The translations under genes and the position numbers were made by a program. Below, in pieces: positions 8,734 through 17,396 of a DNA stretch of 64,000 bases. Each line of letters opens with the position of its first letter. Within the stretch, counting starts at the first letter, position 1. The stretch covers positions 4,586,001-4,650,000 of the forward strand of contig NZ_CP102931.1 in assembly GCF_024734665.1 (NCBI RefSeq). The letters are read 5' to 3'. Source of the DNA: Variovorax paradoxus (lineage in GTDB: Bacteria; Pseudomonadota; Gammaproteobacteria; Burkholderiales; Burkholderiaceae_C). The notes under the pieces were generated by a model. That model had not been told where the DNA came from and did no database searches. It saw only the letters and a list, made by a program, of their open reading frames with translations.

Positions 8734-9840
8734 ATGCCGACAACACAACGCTCCGCCGCCACGCGGTATTTCTCGGGCACGTATGCAGAAGCCCGCGCCA
8801 AGTTTCTCGAGGCAGCTGCGCAGCGCGGCGCGGCCGTCGAATCGTTCGTGCTCGAAGCGCACCGCGGCGCGCTCGGCGAAGAGCTCGCCACCGACGTTGC
8901 GCTGATCGGCGCCATCGACGCGAAGAAGCTGCTGCTCGTGACCTCGGGCACGCACGGCCCCGAAGGCTTCTGCGGCTCGGGCACGCAGATCGCCACGCTC
9001 AACGATGCCGATCTGCTCTCGCGGCTGGAGAAGGCGGGCGTCGCGCTGCTGCTGGTGCATGCCATCAACCCGCATGGCTTTTCGCACCTGCACCGCACGA
9101 ACGAAGACAACATCGACCTGAACCGCAACCACATCGACTTCAACGCGGCGCTGCCGGTGAACGCCGAGTACGCGGATGTCGAACCACTCGTGCTGCCTGC
9201 AACCTGGCCGCCGACACCCGCCGACGAAGCGGCCGTGGCCGCCTACGTCCAGCAGCACGGCATGACCGCCTTCCGCGCGGCCGTGACCAAGGGCCAGTAC
9301 ACCTCGCCCGACGGCCTGTTCTACGGCGGCACCGCACCCTCGTGGAGCAACGGAACCATCCGCAAGATCCTGCGCAAGTACGCTGCATCGGCCACCCACA
9401 TCGGCTGGATCGACGTGCACACCGGCCTCGGCCCCTACGGCCATGGCGAGAAGATCTACCCGGGTCGCAACACGCCCGAAGACCTCGCGCTGGCTCATGC
9501 GTGGTGGGGCGCCGACGTGTTCGCGCCGTTTGCGGGCGACTCGGCCTCGGCCGACGTTTCGGGCCCTGTGATCTCGACCGCGTACGACGAATGCCCGAAC
9601 GCCAAGATCGCGCCGATGGGCCTGGAGTTCGGCACGCTGCCCGACCTCGAAGTGCTGACCCGCCTGCGCGCCGACACCTGGCTGCGCCGCCACCCGGAGG
9701 CACCGGAAGCGCAGAAGCGCGAGATCCGCGCACAGCTGCGCGACGCGTTCTACTGCGACAACGAGGAGTGGAAGGGAATGATCCTCGGGCAGACCCGCGT
9801 CGTGCTGCTGCAGACGCTCCAAGGCCTTCGCAAGGCCTGA
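8734..9840 (+). CDS. DUF2817 / M14-like zinc carboxypeptidase-fold hydrolase
   Basis: The 368-residue protein carries the zinc-binding H-x2-E of M14-like hydrolases (H74/E77 in [11 protein letters not shown]), a second histidine in [12 protein letters not shown] and a likely catalytic Glu in [10 protein letters not shown]. This is the DUF2817 layout. No signal peptide is seen, so it should act in the cytoplasm on an imported amide or peptide-like substrate. The start at 8734 has ACAGGAG upstream; the longer ORF reading overlaps the MFS gene. It is probably co-transcribed with the MFS gene. Confidence 0.88.
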   Translation: MPTTQRSAATRYFSGTYAEARAKFLEAAAQRGAAVESFVLEAHRGALGEELATDVALIGAIDAKKLLLVTSGTHGPEGFCGSGTQIATLNDADLLSRLEKAGVALLLVHAINPHGFSHLHRTNEDNIDLNRNHIDFNAALPVNAEYADVEPLVLPATWPPTPADEAAVAAYVQQHGMTAFRAAVTKGQYTSPDGLFYGGTAPSWSNGTIRKILRKYAASATHIGWIDVHTGLGPYGHGEKIYPGRNTPEDLALAHAWWGADVFAPFAGDSASADVSGPVISTAYDECPNAKIAPMGLEFGTLPDLEVLTRLRADTWLRRHPEAPEAQKREIRAQLRDAFYCDNEEWKGMILGQTRVVLLQTLQGLRKA

Positions 9841-9844
9841 TCGC

Positions 9845-10642
9845 TCAGTCGAACTTGGGCGCGCGCCGTTCGCGCAGCGAGGCAATGCCCTCGCGCACGT
9901 CGGCGCCCGCAAAGCCCATGAATTCGAGCGCCAGCGAGGCGTCGAAAGTCGGGCCGGCCTGGCGCAGCCAGTTGTTCAGCGCGTACTTGGTGAGGCGAAT
10001 GGCGCTCTGGCTGCCGGCCGCCAGCCGGTCGGCCACATCGTAGGCACGCGGCAGCAGGTCGGCCTCTTCCACCGCAAGCGACACGAGGCCGATGCGCTCG
10101 GCCTCCTCGCCGCTCACCGGCTCGCACAGCAGCAGGTGGTACTTGGCCTTGGCCATGCCGCACAGCAACGGCCAGACGATGGCCGCGTGGTCGCCTGCCG
10201 CCACGCCCAGTCGCGTATGGCCGTCGACGATTTTCGCGTTCTTCGTGGCGATGGAGATGTCGGCCAGCAGCCCCGCCACCAGCCCCGCGCCCACGGCCGG
10301 GCCGTGCATGGCGCTCACGATGGGCTTGTCGCAATTGATGATGTTGTAGACGAGGTCGCGCGCCTCGCGCCACACGCGCTGGCGCACCGCGTCGTCGGTG
10401 GTCATGTCCTGCACCATCGCGAGGTCGCCGCCACCCGAGAAGCCCTGGCCCTCGCCCCGTAGCACGGCGCAGCGCACCGTGTCGTCGGCAGACACGTCGC
10501 GCCAGATCTCGGCGAGTTCGCGGTGGCCGTCATGGCCCGCCGTGGGCAGTTTGCCGTTGGAGGCCCGCATCTGGATGTCGAGCACCGCGCCATTTGCACC
10601 GCGGCGCGCTATGGCGAGGGTCTGGTAGCGGGCGTAGTCCAT
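9845..10642 (-). CDS. Enoyl-CoA hydratase/isomerase family protein
   Basis: A 265-residue crotonase-fold protein. Oxyanion-hole motifs are [10 protein letters not shown] (near residue 70) and [20 protein letters not shown] (near 113-132). The Glu used for hydration at the second catalytic position appears replaced within [16 protein letters not shown], so it may be an isomerase, hydrolase or decarboxylase rather than a true hydratase. It is convergent with the hydrolase gene and has no other fatty-acid genes beside it. Confidence 0.9.
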   Translation of the reverse strand: MDYARYQTLAIARRGANGAVLDIQMRASNGKLPTAGHDGHRELAEIWRDVSADDTVRCAVLRGEGQGFSGGGDLAMVQDMTTDDAVRQRVWREARDLVYNIINCDKPIVSAMHGPAVGAGLVAGLLADISIATKNAKIVDGHTRLGVAAGDHAAIVWPLLCGMAKAKYHLLLCEPVSGEEAERIGLVSLAVEEADLLPRAYDVADRLAAGSQSAIRLTKYALNNWLRQAGPTFDASLALEFMGFAGADVREGIASLRERRAPKFD

Positions 10643-10657
10643 GGCGGGTGTCTCTTT

Positions 10658-11080
10658 CTATTTTTTCGCGGCCACTTCGCGGCAGCGCTGCACGTTGGTA
10701 TCGAAGCGCGAGGCCAGTCCGGGCTCGCATTCGTCGGATGGCGTGAGCTTGCACATGCCGACGACCACGTAGTCCATGACCGCCGACGTGCACATCGGGT
10801 AGGCCGCGAGATCGGGGTTGGCCTTGACCTTGAAGCCCCAGCGTTCGGAGAACTGCACCGTGCGGATCATCGCGCCGTGGAAAAAGCTGCGATCCTTGGC
10901 GGCAATGGCTGCCTCCATGCGGGGCAATTCCTCGTTCAGGTAGCCGACCGAATCCAGCGGGAAGCCGGACGGGTCCTGCTGCGCGGTGGCCATCGATGCG
11001 GCAACAACCAATGGCAAGGCAGCCAGGATGCGCAGGACGGGAGAAAGCGAGGGGCGGAGGGGCGTGCGTGGAAGGTGCAT
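10658..11080 (-). CDS. Exported protein of unknown function
   Basis: A 140-residue protein with a clear Sec signal peptide (basic start, hydrophobic stretch, ASMATAQQ cleavage region). The mature part holds four cysteines (in YPMCTS, GMCKLTP, DECEPG and QRCREV), suggesting two disulfide bonds in the periplasm. I do not recognise the family. The start at 11080 is chosen because it opens the signal peptide. It lies 15 nt upstream of the enoyl-CoA hydratase gene on the same strand. Confidence 0.75.
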   Translation of the reverse strand: MHLPRTPLRPSLSPVLRILAALPLVVAASMATAQQDPSGFPLDSVGYLNEELPRMEAAIAAKDRSFFHGAMIRTVQFSERWGFKVKANPDLAAYPMCTSAVMDYVVVGMCKLTPSDECEPGLASRFDTNVQRCREVAAKK

Positions 11081-11143
11081 GGCTTCGAATTTTGCAACGT
11101 TTTGAAGCACTTTTGAAATCGCCGCGGTGCGCCCGCGCCACAC

Positions 11144-11416
11144 CTACTTGCCCTTCTTCTGCTTGTCGAACTTGCGCCAGTACTGGAATTCGTCCTCGTG
11201 CACCTCCAGGTCGATCTCCGAAATGCGCGACTGCAGGCGCTCCTGCACCTCGGCCACCGCCTTGTTGAAGACCAGTGGACCGATCTCTTCGAGGAAGAAG
11301 CCGAGCAGCGCCCCCGCCGCGATGTTGCCGATCGGCTCTTCCATGTTCTCGCGGAAATAGCGCTCGATGGACGTGATGGCCTGCTGGCGCGCTTCCTTCG
11401 GTATCTCGATGGTCAT
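11144..11416 (-). CDS. DUF2164 family protein
   Basis: A 90-residue soluble protein opening MTIEIPKEARQQAITSIERY, with YFRENMEEPIGNIAAGALLGFFLEEIG in the middle and a basic Lys-rich end. These are features of the DUF2164 family, which has no assigned function. The length is normal for the family. It sits upstream of the exported cysteine protein on the same strand, separated by 63 nt. Confidence 0.85.
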   Translation of the reverse strand: MTIEIPKEARQQAITSIERYFRENMEEPIGNIAAGALLGFFLEEIGPLVFNKAVAEVQERLQSRISEIDLEVHEDEFQYWRKFDKQKKGK

Positions 11417-11520
11417 GGCGGGGTCTCAGGGGTTGGGTCGATCGATTGTGCCGGGCACGGGGCCTGGCGACGAAGCTGCCGCTACCATGCGCGCACACAA
11501 CTACACCGGAGACACACACC

Positions 11521-12717
11521 ATGCAGTTCCGCCCCGCCGCACTCGCGGCCCTGGCCCTGGCAGCCCTTGCCGCTCTCCCCGGCTGCACGAACCTGACCCC
11601 CACCGTGCCTCAGCGCCAGCTGATGCTGGTCGCCAACGACGAGAAGCAGTCGTGGAACGACGCCGGCGTCGTGATCCTTAGCCCCATGGGGCGCGACACC
11701 GTGCAGGTGCTCGACATCGGCACCGACCCGCTGGCCCCCAAGGTCGTCGGCACGCTGCAGTTGGACAACACCATCGCCGGCCCGCCGACCAACCTCGCGA
11801 TCACGCCCGGCGAAACGCTGGCGCTGGTCGCCAACTCGCTCAACGTGGTCGAGGAGAACGGCGCACGCAAGCAGGCGCCCGACAACCGCCTCTTCGTGAT
11901 CGACCTGACCACCACGCCGCCCAAGCTGCTCGACACCCTGCAGGTCGGCAAACAGCCCTCGGGCCTGTCGATCAACCGCACGGGCGACCTCGCACTGGTG
12001 GCCAACCGCGCCGACAACTCGGTGAGCGTGCTGCGCATCTCGGGCAAGAAGGTGACACTGATCGACACCGTGGCCATGGGCGATTCGGTGGCGCACGTGC
12101 GCTTCACGCCCGACGGCAAGCGCGCATTGGCGGCCAAGTTTCCGAGCCACAAGATCGCGTTGCTCGACGTGAACGGCGAGAAGGTCAGCTACAACAAGGT
12201 CGACCTCGCAGCGGGCCTGTGGCCCTACAACGTCGACGTGACGCCCGACGGCAAGCTCGCGCTCACGGCCGACAACGGCAACTCGGGCGCATCCGACGGC
12301 CAGGTCGACACCGTGAGCGTGATCGACCTCGAAGCCGCGCCGCCGCGCGTGGTCGACAAGGTGGTGGTCGGCGACGGCCCCGAAGGCCTGGCGGTTAGCC
12401 CGACCGGCAGGCACGCGGTGGCGGTGATCCTGCGCGGCAGCAATTCTTCGAAGAGCGCCTACTTTTACAACCGCAACGGTTCGGTGGTGCTGCTGAAGAT
12501 CGACGGCAAGAAAGTCACGCGCGCCAACGAGGTGGTGGTGCGCGGCCTGCCCGAAGGCGCGGTGTGGAGCGCAGATGGCAAGTACCTGTACGTAGGCAAC
12601 TTCATCGACCAGGACATCACGATCCTGCGGCTCGATGGCGACACGCTGGTGCCCACGGGCAAGTCGTTCCCTCTGCAGGGTCATCCAGCCGCGATGCGCG
12701 GGACAATGACGCACTGA
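11521..12717 (+). CDS. YncE/lactonase-like beta-propeller lipoprotein
   Basis: The 398-residue protein starts with a lipoprotein signal (lipobox L-P-G-C, cysteine near residue 22). The body is made of repeats with the YVTN-type pattern, for example NRTGDLALVANRADNSVSVL, FTPDGKRALAAKF and VTPDGKLALTADN. This predicts a seven-bladed propeller, as in YncE or surface-layer propeller proteins. The role is unknown; such proteins bind DNA, peptides or quinones in other settings. The start at 11521 follows GGAGACACACACC. Confidence 0.88.
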   Translation: MQFRPAALAALALAALAALPGCTNLTPTVPQRQLMLVANDEKQSWNDAGVVILSPMGRDTVQVLDIGTDPLAPKVVGTLQLDNTIAGPPTNLAITPGETLALVANSLNVVEENGARKQAPDNRLFVIDLTTTPPKLLDTLQVGKQPSGLSINRTGDLALVANRADNSVSVLRISGKKVTLIDTVAMGDSVAHVRFTPDGKRALAAKFPSHKIALLDVNGEKVSYNKVDLAAGLWPYNVDVTPDGKLALTADNGNSGASDGQVDTVSVIDLEAAPPRVVDKVVVGDGPEGLAVSPTGRHAVAVILRGSNSSKSAYFYNRNGSVVLLKIDGKKVTRANEVVVRGLPEGAVWSADGKYLYVGNFIDQDITILRLDGDTLVPTGKSFPLQGHPAAMRGTMTH

Positions 12718-12753
12718 TCGATCCACTCTCCCCCGAACCCGAACGAAGAAGCC

Positions 12754-12969
12754 ATGGCGCAGCAACCCAAACGACAACTCCGCACGCTCGAACGCGGCAT
12801 CCTCTGCCTCGTGATCGGCGCCGCTGTTCTGCTGGGGCCGCGCTTTCTCCAGGGCACGCGCTGGTTCGAGATGGTCGCTGGTGCCTACCTGGTCGGCTGG
12901 TTCGCGCTGGTGCTGGGCGTGGCGCTGATCGTGGTCGAGCTGGTGAAGCGCGGCAAGACGCGCCAATAA
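12754..12969 (+). CDS. Small inner-membrane protein, unknown
   Basis: A 71-residue protein with two predicted membrane helices, about residues 15-31 and 42-63. It has a basic N-terminus (AQQPKRQLRTLERG) and a basic C-terminus (KRGKTRQ), so both ends should face the cytoplasm. It follows the propeller gene by 36 nt and is closed by a terminator hairpin. No family recognised. Confidence 0.7.
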   Translation: MAQQPKRQLRTLERGILCLVIGAAVLLGPRFLQGTRWFEMVAGAYLVGWFALVLGVALIVVELVKRGKTRQ

Positions 12970-12971
12970 AA

Positions 12972-12993
12972 AAACCCGTCTCGCGGCGGGTTT
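12972..12993. terminator. Bidirectional intrinsic terminator
   Basis: AAACCCG (12972-12978) pairs with CGGGTTT (12987-12993) around an 8-nt loop. It lies between the convergent ends of the small membrane protein gene and the DUF808 gene, with an A-run on the left side that serves as the U-tract for the leftward gene. Confidence 0.8.
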
Positions 12994-13004
12994 CAGCAGC
13001 AGGC

Positions 13005-13913
13005 TCAGGCCTTCTTGCCGCGCAACTTTCCGACCAGTTCCACCACGACCAGCACGATGGCGCCGGCCACGATGCCCACGCCGGCATTCACGCCCATCGA
13101 GCCCAGCGTGCCGAACACGCCGCCCGTGGCCGCGGCCCAGCCCTCGACCGCATGGCCCAGCGCCGGCACGCCGTGCACCAGGATGCCGCCGCCCACAAGG
13201 AACATCGCGGCCGTGCCGGCCACCGACAGCGCCTTCATGAGCCACGGCGCCGTGGCCAGGATGCCGCGGCCCAAGGCCCGCGCGCCTGCGCTGGCGCGCT
13301 GGCTCAGATAGAGGCCCGCGTCGTCGAGCTTCACGATGCCGGCCACCAGGCCGTACACGCCGATGGTCATGATCAGCGCAATGCCGACCAGCACGCTCAG
13401 CTGTGTCGTGAAAGGCTGGCCCTGCACTGTGCCCAGCGTGATGGCGATGATTTCGGCCGAGAGGATGAAGTCGGTGCGCACGGCGCCCTTGATCTTGTCC
13501 TTCTCCATGGCCACCACGTCGACCGATTCGTCGGCCACGGCCTTTTCGTGGCGCTCGGTGTCGGCGTCGTGCTCCTTCTTGTGCAGGAACTTGTGCGCGA
13601 GTTTCTCGGCGCCTTCGAAGCAGAGAAAAGCGCCGCCGACCATCAGCAGCGGCGTTACCAGCCAGGGCAACCAGGTGCCGATGGCCAGCGCCGCGGGCAC
13701 GAGGATGGCCTTGTTGACGAACGAGCCCTTGCACACGGCCCACACCACCGGAATCTCGCGATCGGCCTTGACGCCGGACACCTGCTGCGCATTGAGCGCA
13801 AGGTCGTCGCCCAGCACGCCGGCCGTCTTCTTGGCAGCCACTTTGGTGAGGATCGACACGTCGTCGAGAACGGTCGCGATGTCGTCGAGCAGCAGGAGCA
13901 GGCTGGTGGCCAT
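13005..13913 (-). CDS. DUF808 (YedI-like) inner-membrane protein
   Basis: The 302-residue protein opens MATSLLLLLDDIATVLDDVS, then LGDDLALNAQQVSGVKADRE, both hallmarks of the DUF808/YedI family. Several membrane segments follow (around AILVPAALAIG, LSVLVGIALIMTIGV, AMFLVGGGILVHG and AGVGIVAGAIVLVVVELVG). The function is unknown. The start at 13913 matches the family N-terminus. Confidence 0.92.
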   Translation of the reverse strand: MATSLLLLLDDIATVLDDVSILTKVAAKKTAGVLGDDLALNAQQVSGVKADREIPVVWAVCKGSFVNKAILVPAALAIGTWLPWLVTPLLMVGGAFLCFEGAEKLAHKFLHKKEHDADTERHEKAVADESVDVVAMEKDKIKGAVRTDFILSAEIIAITLGTVQGQPFTTQLSVLVGIALIMTIGVYGLVAGIVKLDDAGLYLSQRASAGARALGRGILATAPWLMKALSVAGTAAMFLVGGGILVHGVPALGHAVEGWAAATGGVFGTLGSMGVNAGVGIVAGAIVLVVVELVGKLRGKKA

Positions 13914-13988
13914 GGGCAGGATTCGGACTGAAAAAGAAGCGGCGAGCTTATCCGCAGCCGCCAACCGCCCCGGCAATAACCGTACGAA

Positions 13989-14675
13989 TCAAAGAGCGCT
14001 GAGCGCAATGGCCAGCACCGCGGCGAGCGATGCGCCGAACAGCGCCAGCCCCACGCGGCGGCGGCGGTGCGTGAGCATCCACAGCGCCATGCCCGACATC
14101 GACAGGAAGATCAGGCTGCCGGCCAGCGTGTCGACCAGCAGGATCCAGGGCAGCGGCATGCCGCCGCCCTTGTGCATGTTGGTGAGCGTGGCGACAAAGC
14201 CGTTGTGCGTGGTGGTGACGCCCACCGAGCGGTTGCCCTGCCAGTACTCGACCTGCACGATCTCGTTGGGGCCGCCGAAGTTGAACACCCAGCGCGCGGG
14301 CTGCGTGAGCACGGGAGCGCTCTTGTCGCTCTTGTCGGCCCAGGCGACGGGCTTGGCGGGCTCGATGCGGCGGGAGTTGGGCGGGCCGCTCATGCGCAGC
14401 GCACCCTGCAGCCACTGGCTCATGGCCTCGGGCGTTTCCGGCGCAGGGTCGGGCAGCACCAGCTGGGCGCGCGTGCGCTCCTGGGCCTGCGGCAGCTTCA
14501 GCACGTCTCGGTGGTTGAGCCAGATGCCGCTGAAACCGAACAGCAGCCCCAGCACCGCGCCCCAGAGGCCGAACCAGCCGTGGTGGGTGCGGCGGATCCA
14601 CTGCACGGCGGTCGTGCGGCGCTGGTGCGAGCGCACGCGCGCGGCGTGGCCGAGGGCGGTGCTGCCGGAGTCCAT
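13989..14675 (-). CDS. PepSY-associated transmembrane protein
   Basis: A 228-residue membrane protein with an N-terminal helix (GLWGAVLGLLFGFSGIWLNH), a periplasmic PepSY-like segment and two C-terminal helices (WILLVDTLAGSLIFLSMSG and VGLALFGASLAAVLAIALS). Conserved histidines NHRD and NMHKGGG are typical of PepSY_TM proteins, some of which move electrons or reduce iron siderophores. It starts 1 nt after the stop of the GNAT gene upstream, so translation is probably coupled. Specific role unknown. Confidence 0.85.
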   Translation of the reverse strand: MDSGSTALGHAARVRSHQRRTTAVQWIRRTHHGWFGLWGAVLGLLFGFSGIWLNHRDVLKLPQAQERTRAQLVLPDPAPETPEAMSQWLQGALRMSGPPNSRRIEPAKPVAWADKSDKSAPVLTQPARWVFNFGGPNEIVQVEYWQGNRSVGVTTTHNGFVATLTNMHKGGGMPLPWILLVDTLAGSLIFLSMSGMALWMLTHRRRRVGLALFGASLAAVLAIALSAL

Positions 14676-14676
14676 G

Positions 14677-15195
14677 TCAGGAAACGTCGCGCTTCAGGCG
14701 GATTTCCTCGACGCGCACGGTGCCGAAGGCGGTGGTCTTGGCGGTCTTCATCTCGCGCTTGAAGCCCGCGAGTTCGTGGAAGCGCATGGCGCGGTCGTTG
14801 CGGATCGGCACCCAGATGGTGACCGTGGTGCAGCCCTCTTCTTCCAGGCCTTCGCGCGCGGCATCCCAGAGGGCCACGCCCACGCCCTTGTCCCAGTGCT
14901 CGGGCTTGACGTAGATGGCCCAGATTTCGCCGGTGGTGGGCGGGGTCTTGGGGTCGCGCGAACGGTCGAAGCCGACGAAGCCGACGATTTCGCTGCCCAG
15001 CACGGCCACGCGCACCTGCGGCTCGCTGTATTCGATGGCTTCGCGCCACTTGGCTTCGCGGGTGGCCGGGGCCAGGGCGCGCAGCTCTTCCTCGGGAAGG
15101 ATGCCTTCGTAGGCGGCCTTGGCGGCGAGGGAATGGATTTCGGCGACGGCCTTGGCGTCGCGCAGGGTGGCGGGGCGAACTTCGTAATCTGACAT
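14677..15195 (-). CDS. GNAT-family N-acetyltransferase
   Basis: A 172-residue acetyltransferase with the full GNAT core: IWAIYVKPEHWDKGVGVALWDAA holds the acetyl-CoA loop, TVTIWVPIRNDRAMRFHELAGF the beta5-alpha4 region. The opening MSDYEVRPATLRDAKAVAEIH is typical. The start at 15195 is chosen because the longer ORF runs over the divergent promoter. It is the first gene of a pair with the PepSY protein. Substrate unknown. Confidence 0.9.
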   Translation of the reverse strand: MSDYEVRPATLRDAKAVAEIHSLAAKAAYEGILPEEELRALAPATREAKWREAIEYSEPQVRVAVLGSEIVGFVGFDRSRDPKTPPTTGEIWAIYVKPEHWDKGVGVALWDAAREGLEEEGCTTVTIWVPIRNDRAMRFHELAGFKREMKTAKTTAFGTVRVEEIRLKRDVS

Positions 15196-15282
15196 GAATG
15201 CGGGGAAATCAATGGAACCGCGTATTGTCGCCGCACCGCTAAACTGCTTGCCGCATCCGTCGTAACAACAGGAGAAATCGAC

Positions 15283-15432
15283 ATGGCCAAGAGTCAGCAA
15301 CGCAGCACCAAGGAAGCGAAGAAACCGAAGAAGGACACCTCGCCGCCCAAGCCTGTGGGCACTGGCGGCATCGAGCCCGTTCGCACGATCACGACGGCGG
15401 TCATTCCCCGCGGCAAGCTCAAGAACAAGTGA
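15283..15432 (+). CDS. Small basic protein, unknown
   Basis: A 49-residue ORF with ATG at 15283 and a good Shine-Dalgarno sequence (ACAGGAG). It is Lys-rich at the N-terminus ([16 protein letters not shown]) and ends [12 protein letters not shown]. Its stop overlaps the GTG start of the VF530 gene by GTGA, which argues that it is translated and coupled. No family recognised; the charge would suit nucleic-acid or ribosome contact. Confidence 0.65.
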   Translation: MAKSQQRSTKEAKKPKKDTSPPKPVGTGGIEPVRTITTAVIPRGKLKNK

Positions 15433-15740
15433 CGAACGACGCTCCAGCGCCCGCCCCGGCCGCCCCCGCGGCCGCAAAGGCCCAGCCGCGCAACCCGCTG
15501 CATGGGGTCACGCTGGAGGCCATCGTCACCGCGCTGGCCGACTACTACGGGTGGGAGCACCTGAGCGAGCTCGTTCCCATCCGTTGCTTCACGCTCGACC
15601 CGAGCGTGAGCTCGAGCCTCAAGTTCCTGCGCAAGACGCCGTGGGCGCGCGAGAAGGTCGAGAGCCTTTACCTCTTCATGCTGCGCGAGCAACGCCGCGA
15701 GCAGCAGCAACAACAGCAAAGCCAGCCACCGCAGCCATGA
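15429..15740 (+). CDS. VF530 / DUF2132 family protein
   Basis: The 103-residue protein contains the conserved VF530 core, [21 protein letters not shown] followed by [20 protein letters not shown] and [13 protein letters not shown]530 from Vibrio fischeri has been described as a small DNA-binding fold, but its role is not known. This copy has an Ala/Pro-rich extension before the domain and a poly-Gln tail. It starts with GTG at 15429, overlapping the stop of the small basic protein, and ends in an ATGA overlap with the ferredoxin gene. Confidence 0.9.
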   Translation: MTNDAPAPAPAAPAAAKAQPRNPLHGVTLEAIVTALADYYGWEHLSELVPIRCFTLDPSVSSSLKFLRKTPWAREKVESLYLFMLREQRREQQQQQQSQPPQP

Positions 15741-16024
15741 AGGTCCGACTCGAGCCCTCGGGCCTCGACTTCGAGACCGATGCAGGCACCACGCTCCTGA
15801 AAGCCGCCGAGGCCGCCGGCATCGAGTTGCCGAGCTCGTGCCGCAACGGCACCTGCCGCACCTGCATCTGCCAGCGGCTGTCCGGCGAAACCCGCCACAT
15901 CATCGAATGGCCCGGCCTGAGCGCCGATGAAAAAGCCGAAGGCTGGATCCTGCCCTGCGTGGCGCAGGCGCTGGGCGACATCACGCTCGACACGCCGGGC
16001 GCGCGCGCCCTGTTCGCAGACTAG
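15737..16024 (+). CDS. Plant-type 2Fe-2S ferredoxin
   Basis: A 95-residue ferredoxin with the cluster ligands C35, C40, C43 and C74 in the pattern C-x4-C-x2-C-x30-C ([11 protein letters not shown] and LPCVAQ). It is a soluble electron carrier; no cognate reductase or oxygenase lies beside it. The ATG overlaps the VF530 stop codon (ATGA), giving three coupled genes from 15283. Its stop shares four bases with the stop of the converging MFS gene. Confidence 0.93.
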   Translation: MKVRLEPSGLDFETDAGTTLLKAAEAAGIELPSSCRNGTCRTCICQRLSGETRHIIEWPGLSADEKAEGWILPCVAQALGDITLDTPGARALFAD

Positions 16025-17301
16025 GACTTGACCAGCGGCCTGACGGAAGGCGCCGCCACCACCAGCCGGTCTCGCTGCGCGAGCGACGGGAACAGCCTGA
16101 ACCAGGTCAGCGCGACCAGCATCGTCCCCACGCCGCCCACCACCACCGAGCCGACCGGCCCCAGCAGCGCCGCCGTGGCGCCCGACTCGAATTCGCCGAG
16201 CTGGTTGCTCGCGCCGATGAAGATCGAATTGACCGCACTCACCCGCCCGCGCATGGCATCGGGCGTTTCGAGTTGCACCAGCGTCTGGCGGATCACCACA
16301 TTGACCATGTCGGCGCCGCCCGAAACCGCCAGCGCGATCAGCGAGACAACAAAGCTCTTCGAAATGCCGAACACCACCATGCACAGCCCGAAGAGCCCGA
16401 TGGCCAGCAGCAGCGTGCGCCCCACGCGGCGCTCGACCGGCCGGCGCGTGAGCGCAATGGACATCACCAGCGCCCCCACCGCCGGCGCGCCGCGCAGCAG
16501 GCCGAGCCCCCAGGGCCCGGTGTGCAGGATGTCCTTGGCATAGATCGGCAGCAGCGCCACCGCGCCGCCCAGCAGCACCGCGAACAGATCGAGCGAGACC
16601 GCGCCGAGCACGGGCTTGCGCTTCCAGATGAAATCGACGCCCGCGAACACGGTGGCCAGCGTGACCGGCTCGCGCGCGGCCGGCGTGTAGGCGTAGCGAA
16701 GCCGCAGCACCAGTGCGCAGGCGACGACAAAGAAGGCCACGCTGGCGCCGTAGACCACCGCCATGCCCGCCACGAACAGCAGCCCACCGAGGGCAGGCCC
16801 GCCGATGATCGCGCCCTGCATGCCCGCCGAACTGAAGGCCATCGCGCGCGACAACATGGTGGGCGGCACCAGCAGCGGCGTCAGCGCCTGCTGCGCCGGC
16901 ATCTGGAAAGCCCGCACAGCGCCCAACACCAGGGACAGGCCCAGCAGCAGGCTGCGCGAATCATGCTTTTCCAGCACCGCCAGCAGCAGCACGAGCGCCA
17001 CCAGCCCCTGCACCGCGAAACAGGCCGCCACGATGCGCCCGCGATGGTGGCGGTCGACGATGTGGCCGGCCAGCAGCGCCAGCAGCAGCGCGGGCACGAA
17101 CTGGTAGAGACCCACGAGGCCCAGGTCCCAGGCGCTGCTGGTGAGCTCGTACATGTGCCAGCCGATGGCCACCAGCAGCATCTGCGAGGCGGCAGTACCG
17201 AACAGCCGCGCCGTCCACATCTGCATGAACGGGCGTTCGCGCGTCAGGTCGGAAAAGCTGGGGGGAGAAGAGGAAACGGAGGCTGGGGCGGGGCCGGACA
17301 T
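16021..17301 (-). CDS. MFS transporter, EntS-like exporter branch
   Basis: A 426-residue carrier with about 12 hydrophobic segments. The N-terminal region FMQMWTARLFGTAASQMLLVAIGWHMYELT and the later SGGADMVNVVIRQTLVQLETPDAMRGRVSAVNSIFIG are typical of the EntS/DUF894-like MFS branch, whose members export siderophores or drugs. The start at 17301 (MSGPAPASV) is chosen because the longer ORF runs into the divergent RluA gene. Substrate unknown. Confidence 0.9.
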   Translation of the reverse strand: MSGPAPASVSSSPPSFSDLTRERPFMQMWTARLFGTAASQMLLVAIGWHMYELTSSAWDLGLVGLYQFVPALLLALLAGHIVDRHHRGRIVAACFAVQGLVALVLLLAVLEKHDSRSLLLGLSLVLGAVRAFQMPAQQALTPLLVPPTMLSRAMAFSSAGMQGAIIGGPALGGLLFVAGMAVVYGASVAFFVVACALVLRLRYAYTPAAREPVTLATVFAGVDFIWKRKPVLGAVSLDLFAVLLGGAVALLPIYAKDILHTGPWGLGLLRGAPAVGALVMSIALTRRPVERRVGRTLLLAIGLFGLCMVVFGISKSFVVSLIALAVSGGADMVNVVIRQTLVQLETPDAMRGRVSAVNSIFIGASNQLGEFESGATAALLGPVGSVVVGGVGTMLVALTWFRLFPSLAQRDRLVVAAPSVRPLVKS

Positions 17302-17396
17302 CCGCTCAAGGATAGCCGAGGCCGGATGAGCGGGGCATGAGGGGCCTGGAACGCGGGAACGGGCCACCATCGTGCTCTCTACACTCTGCGGCATCC

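Noticed and set aside
11482..13743. 753-codon ORF on the minus strand
   Set aside because: It is antisense to the propeller gene and runs on into the DUF808 gene in a different frame; composition is Arg/His/Ala-rich as expected for a shadow in GC-rich DNA.
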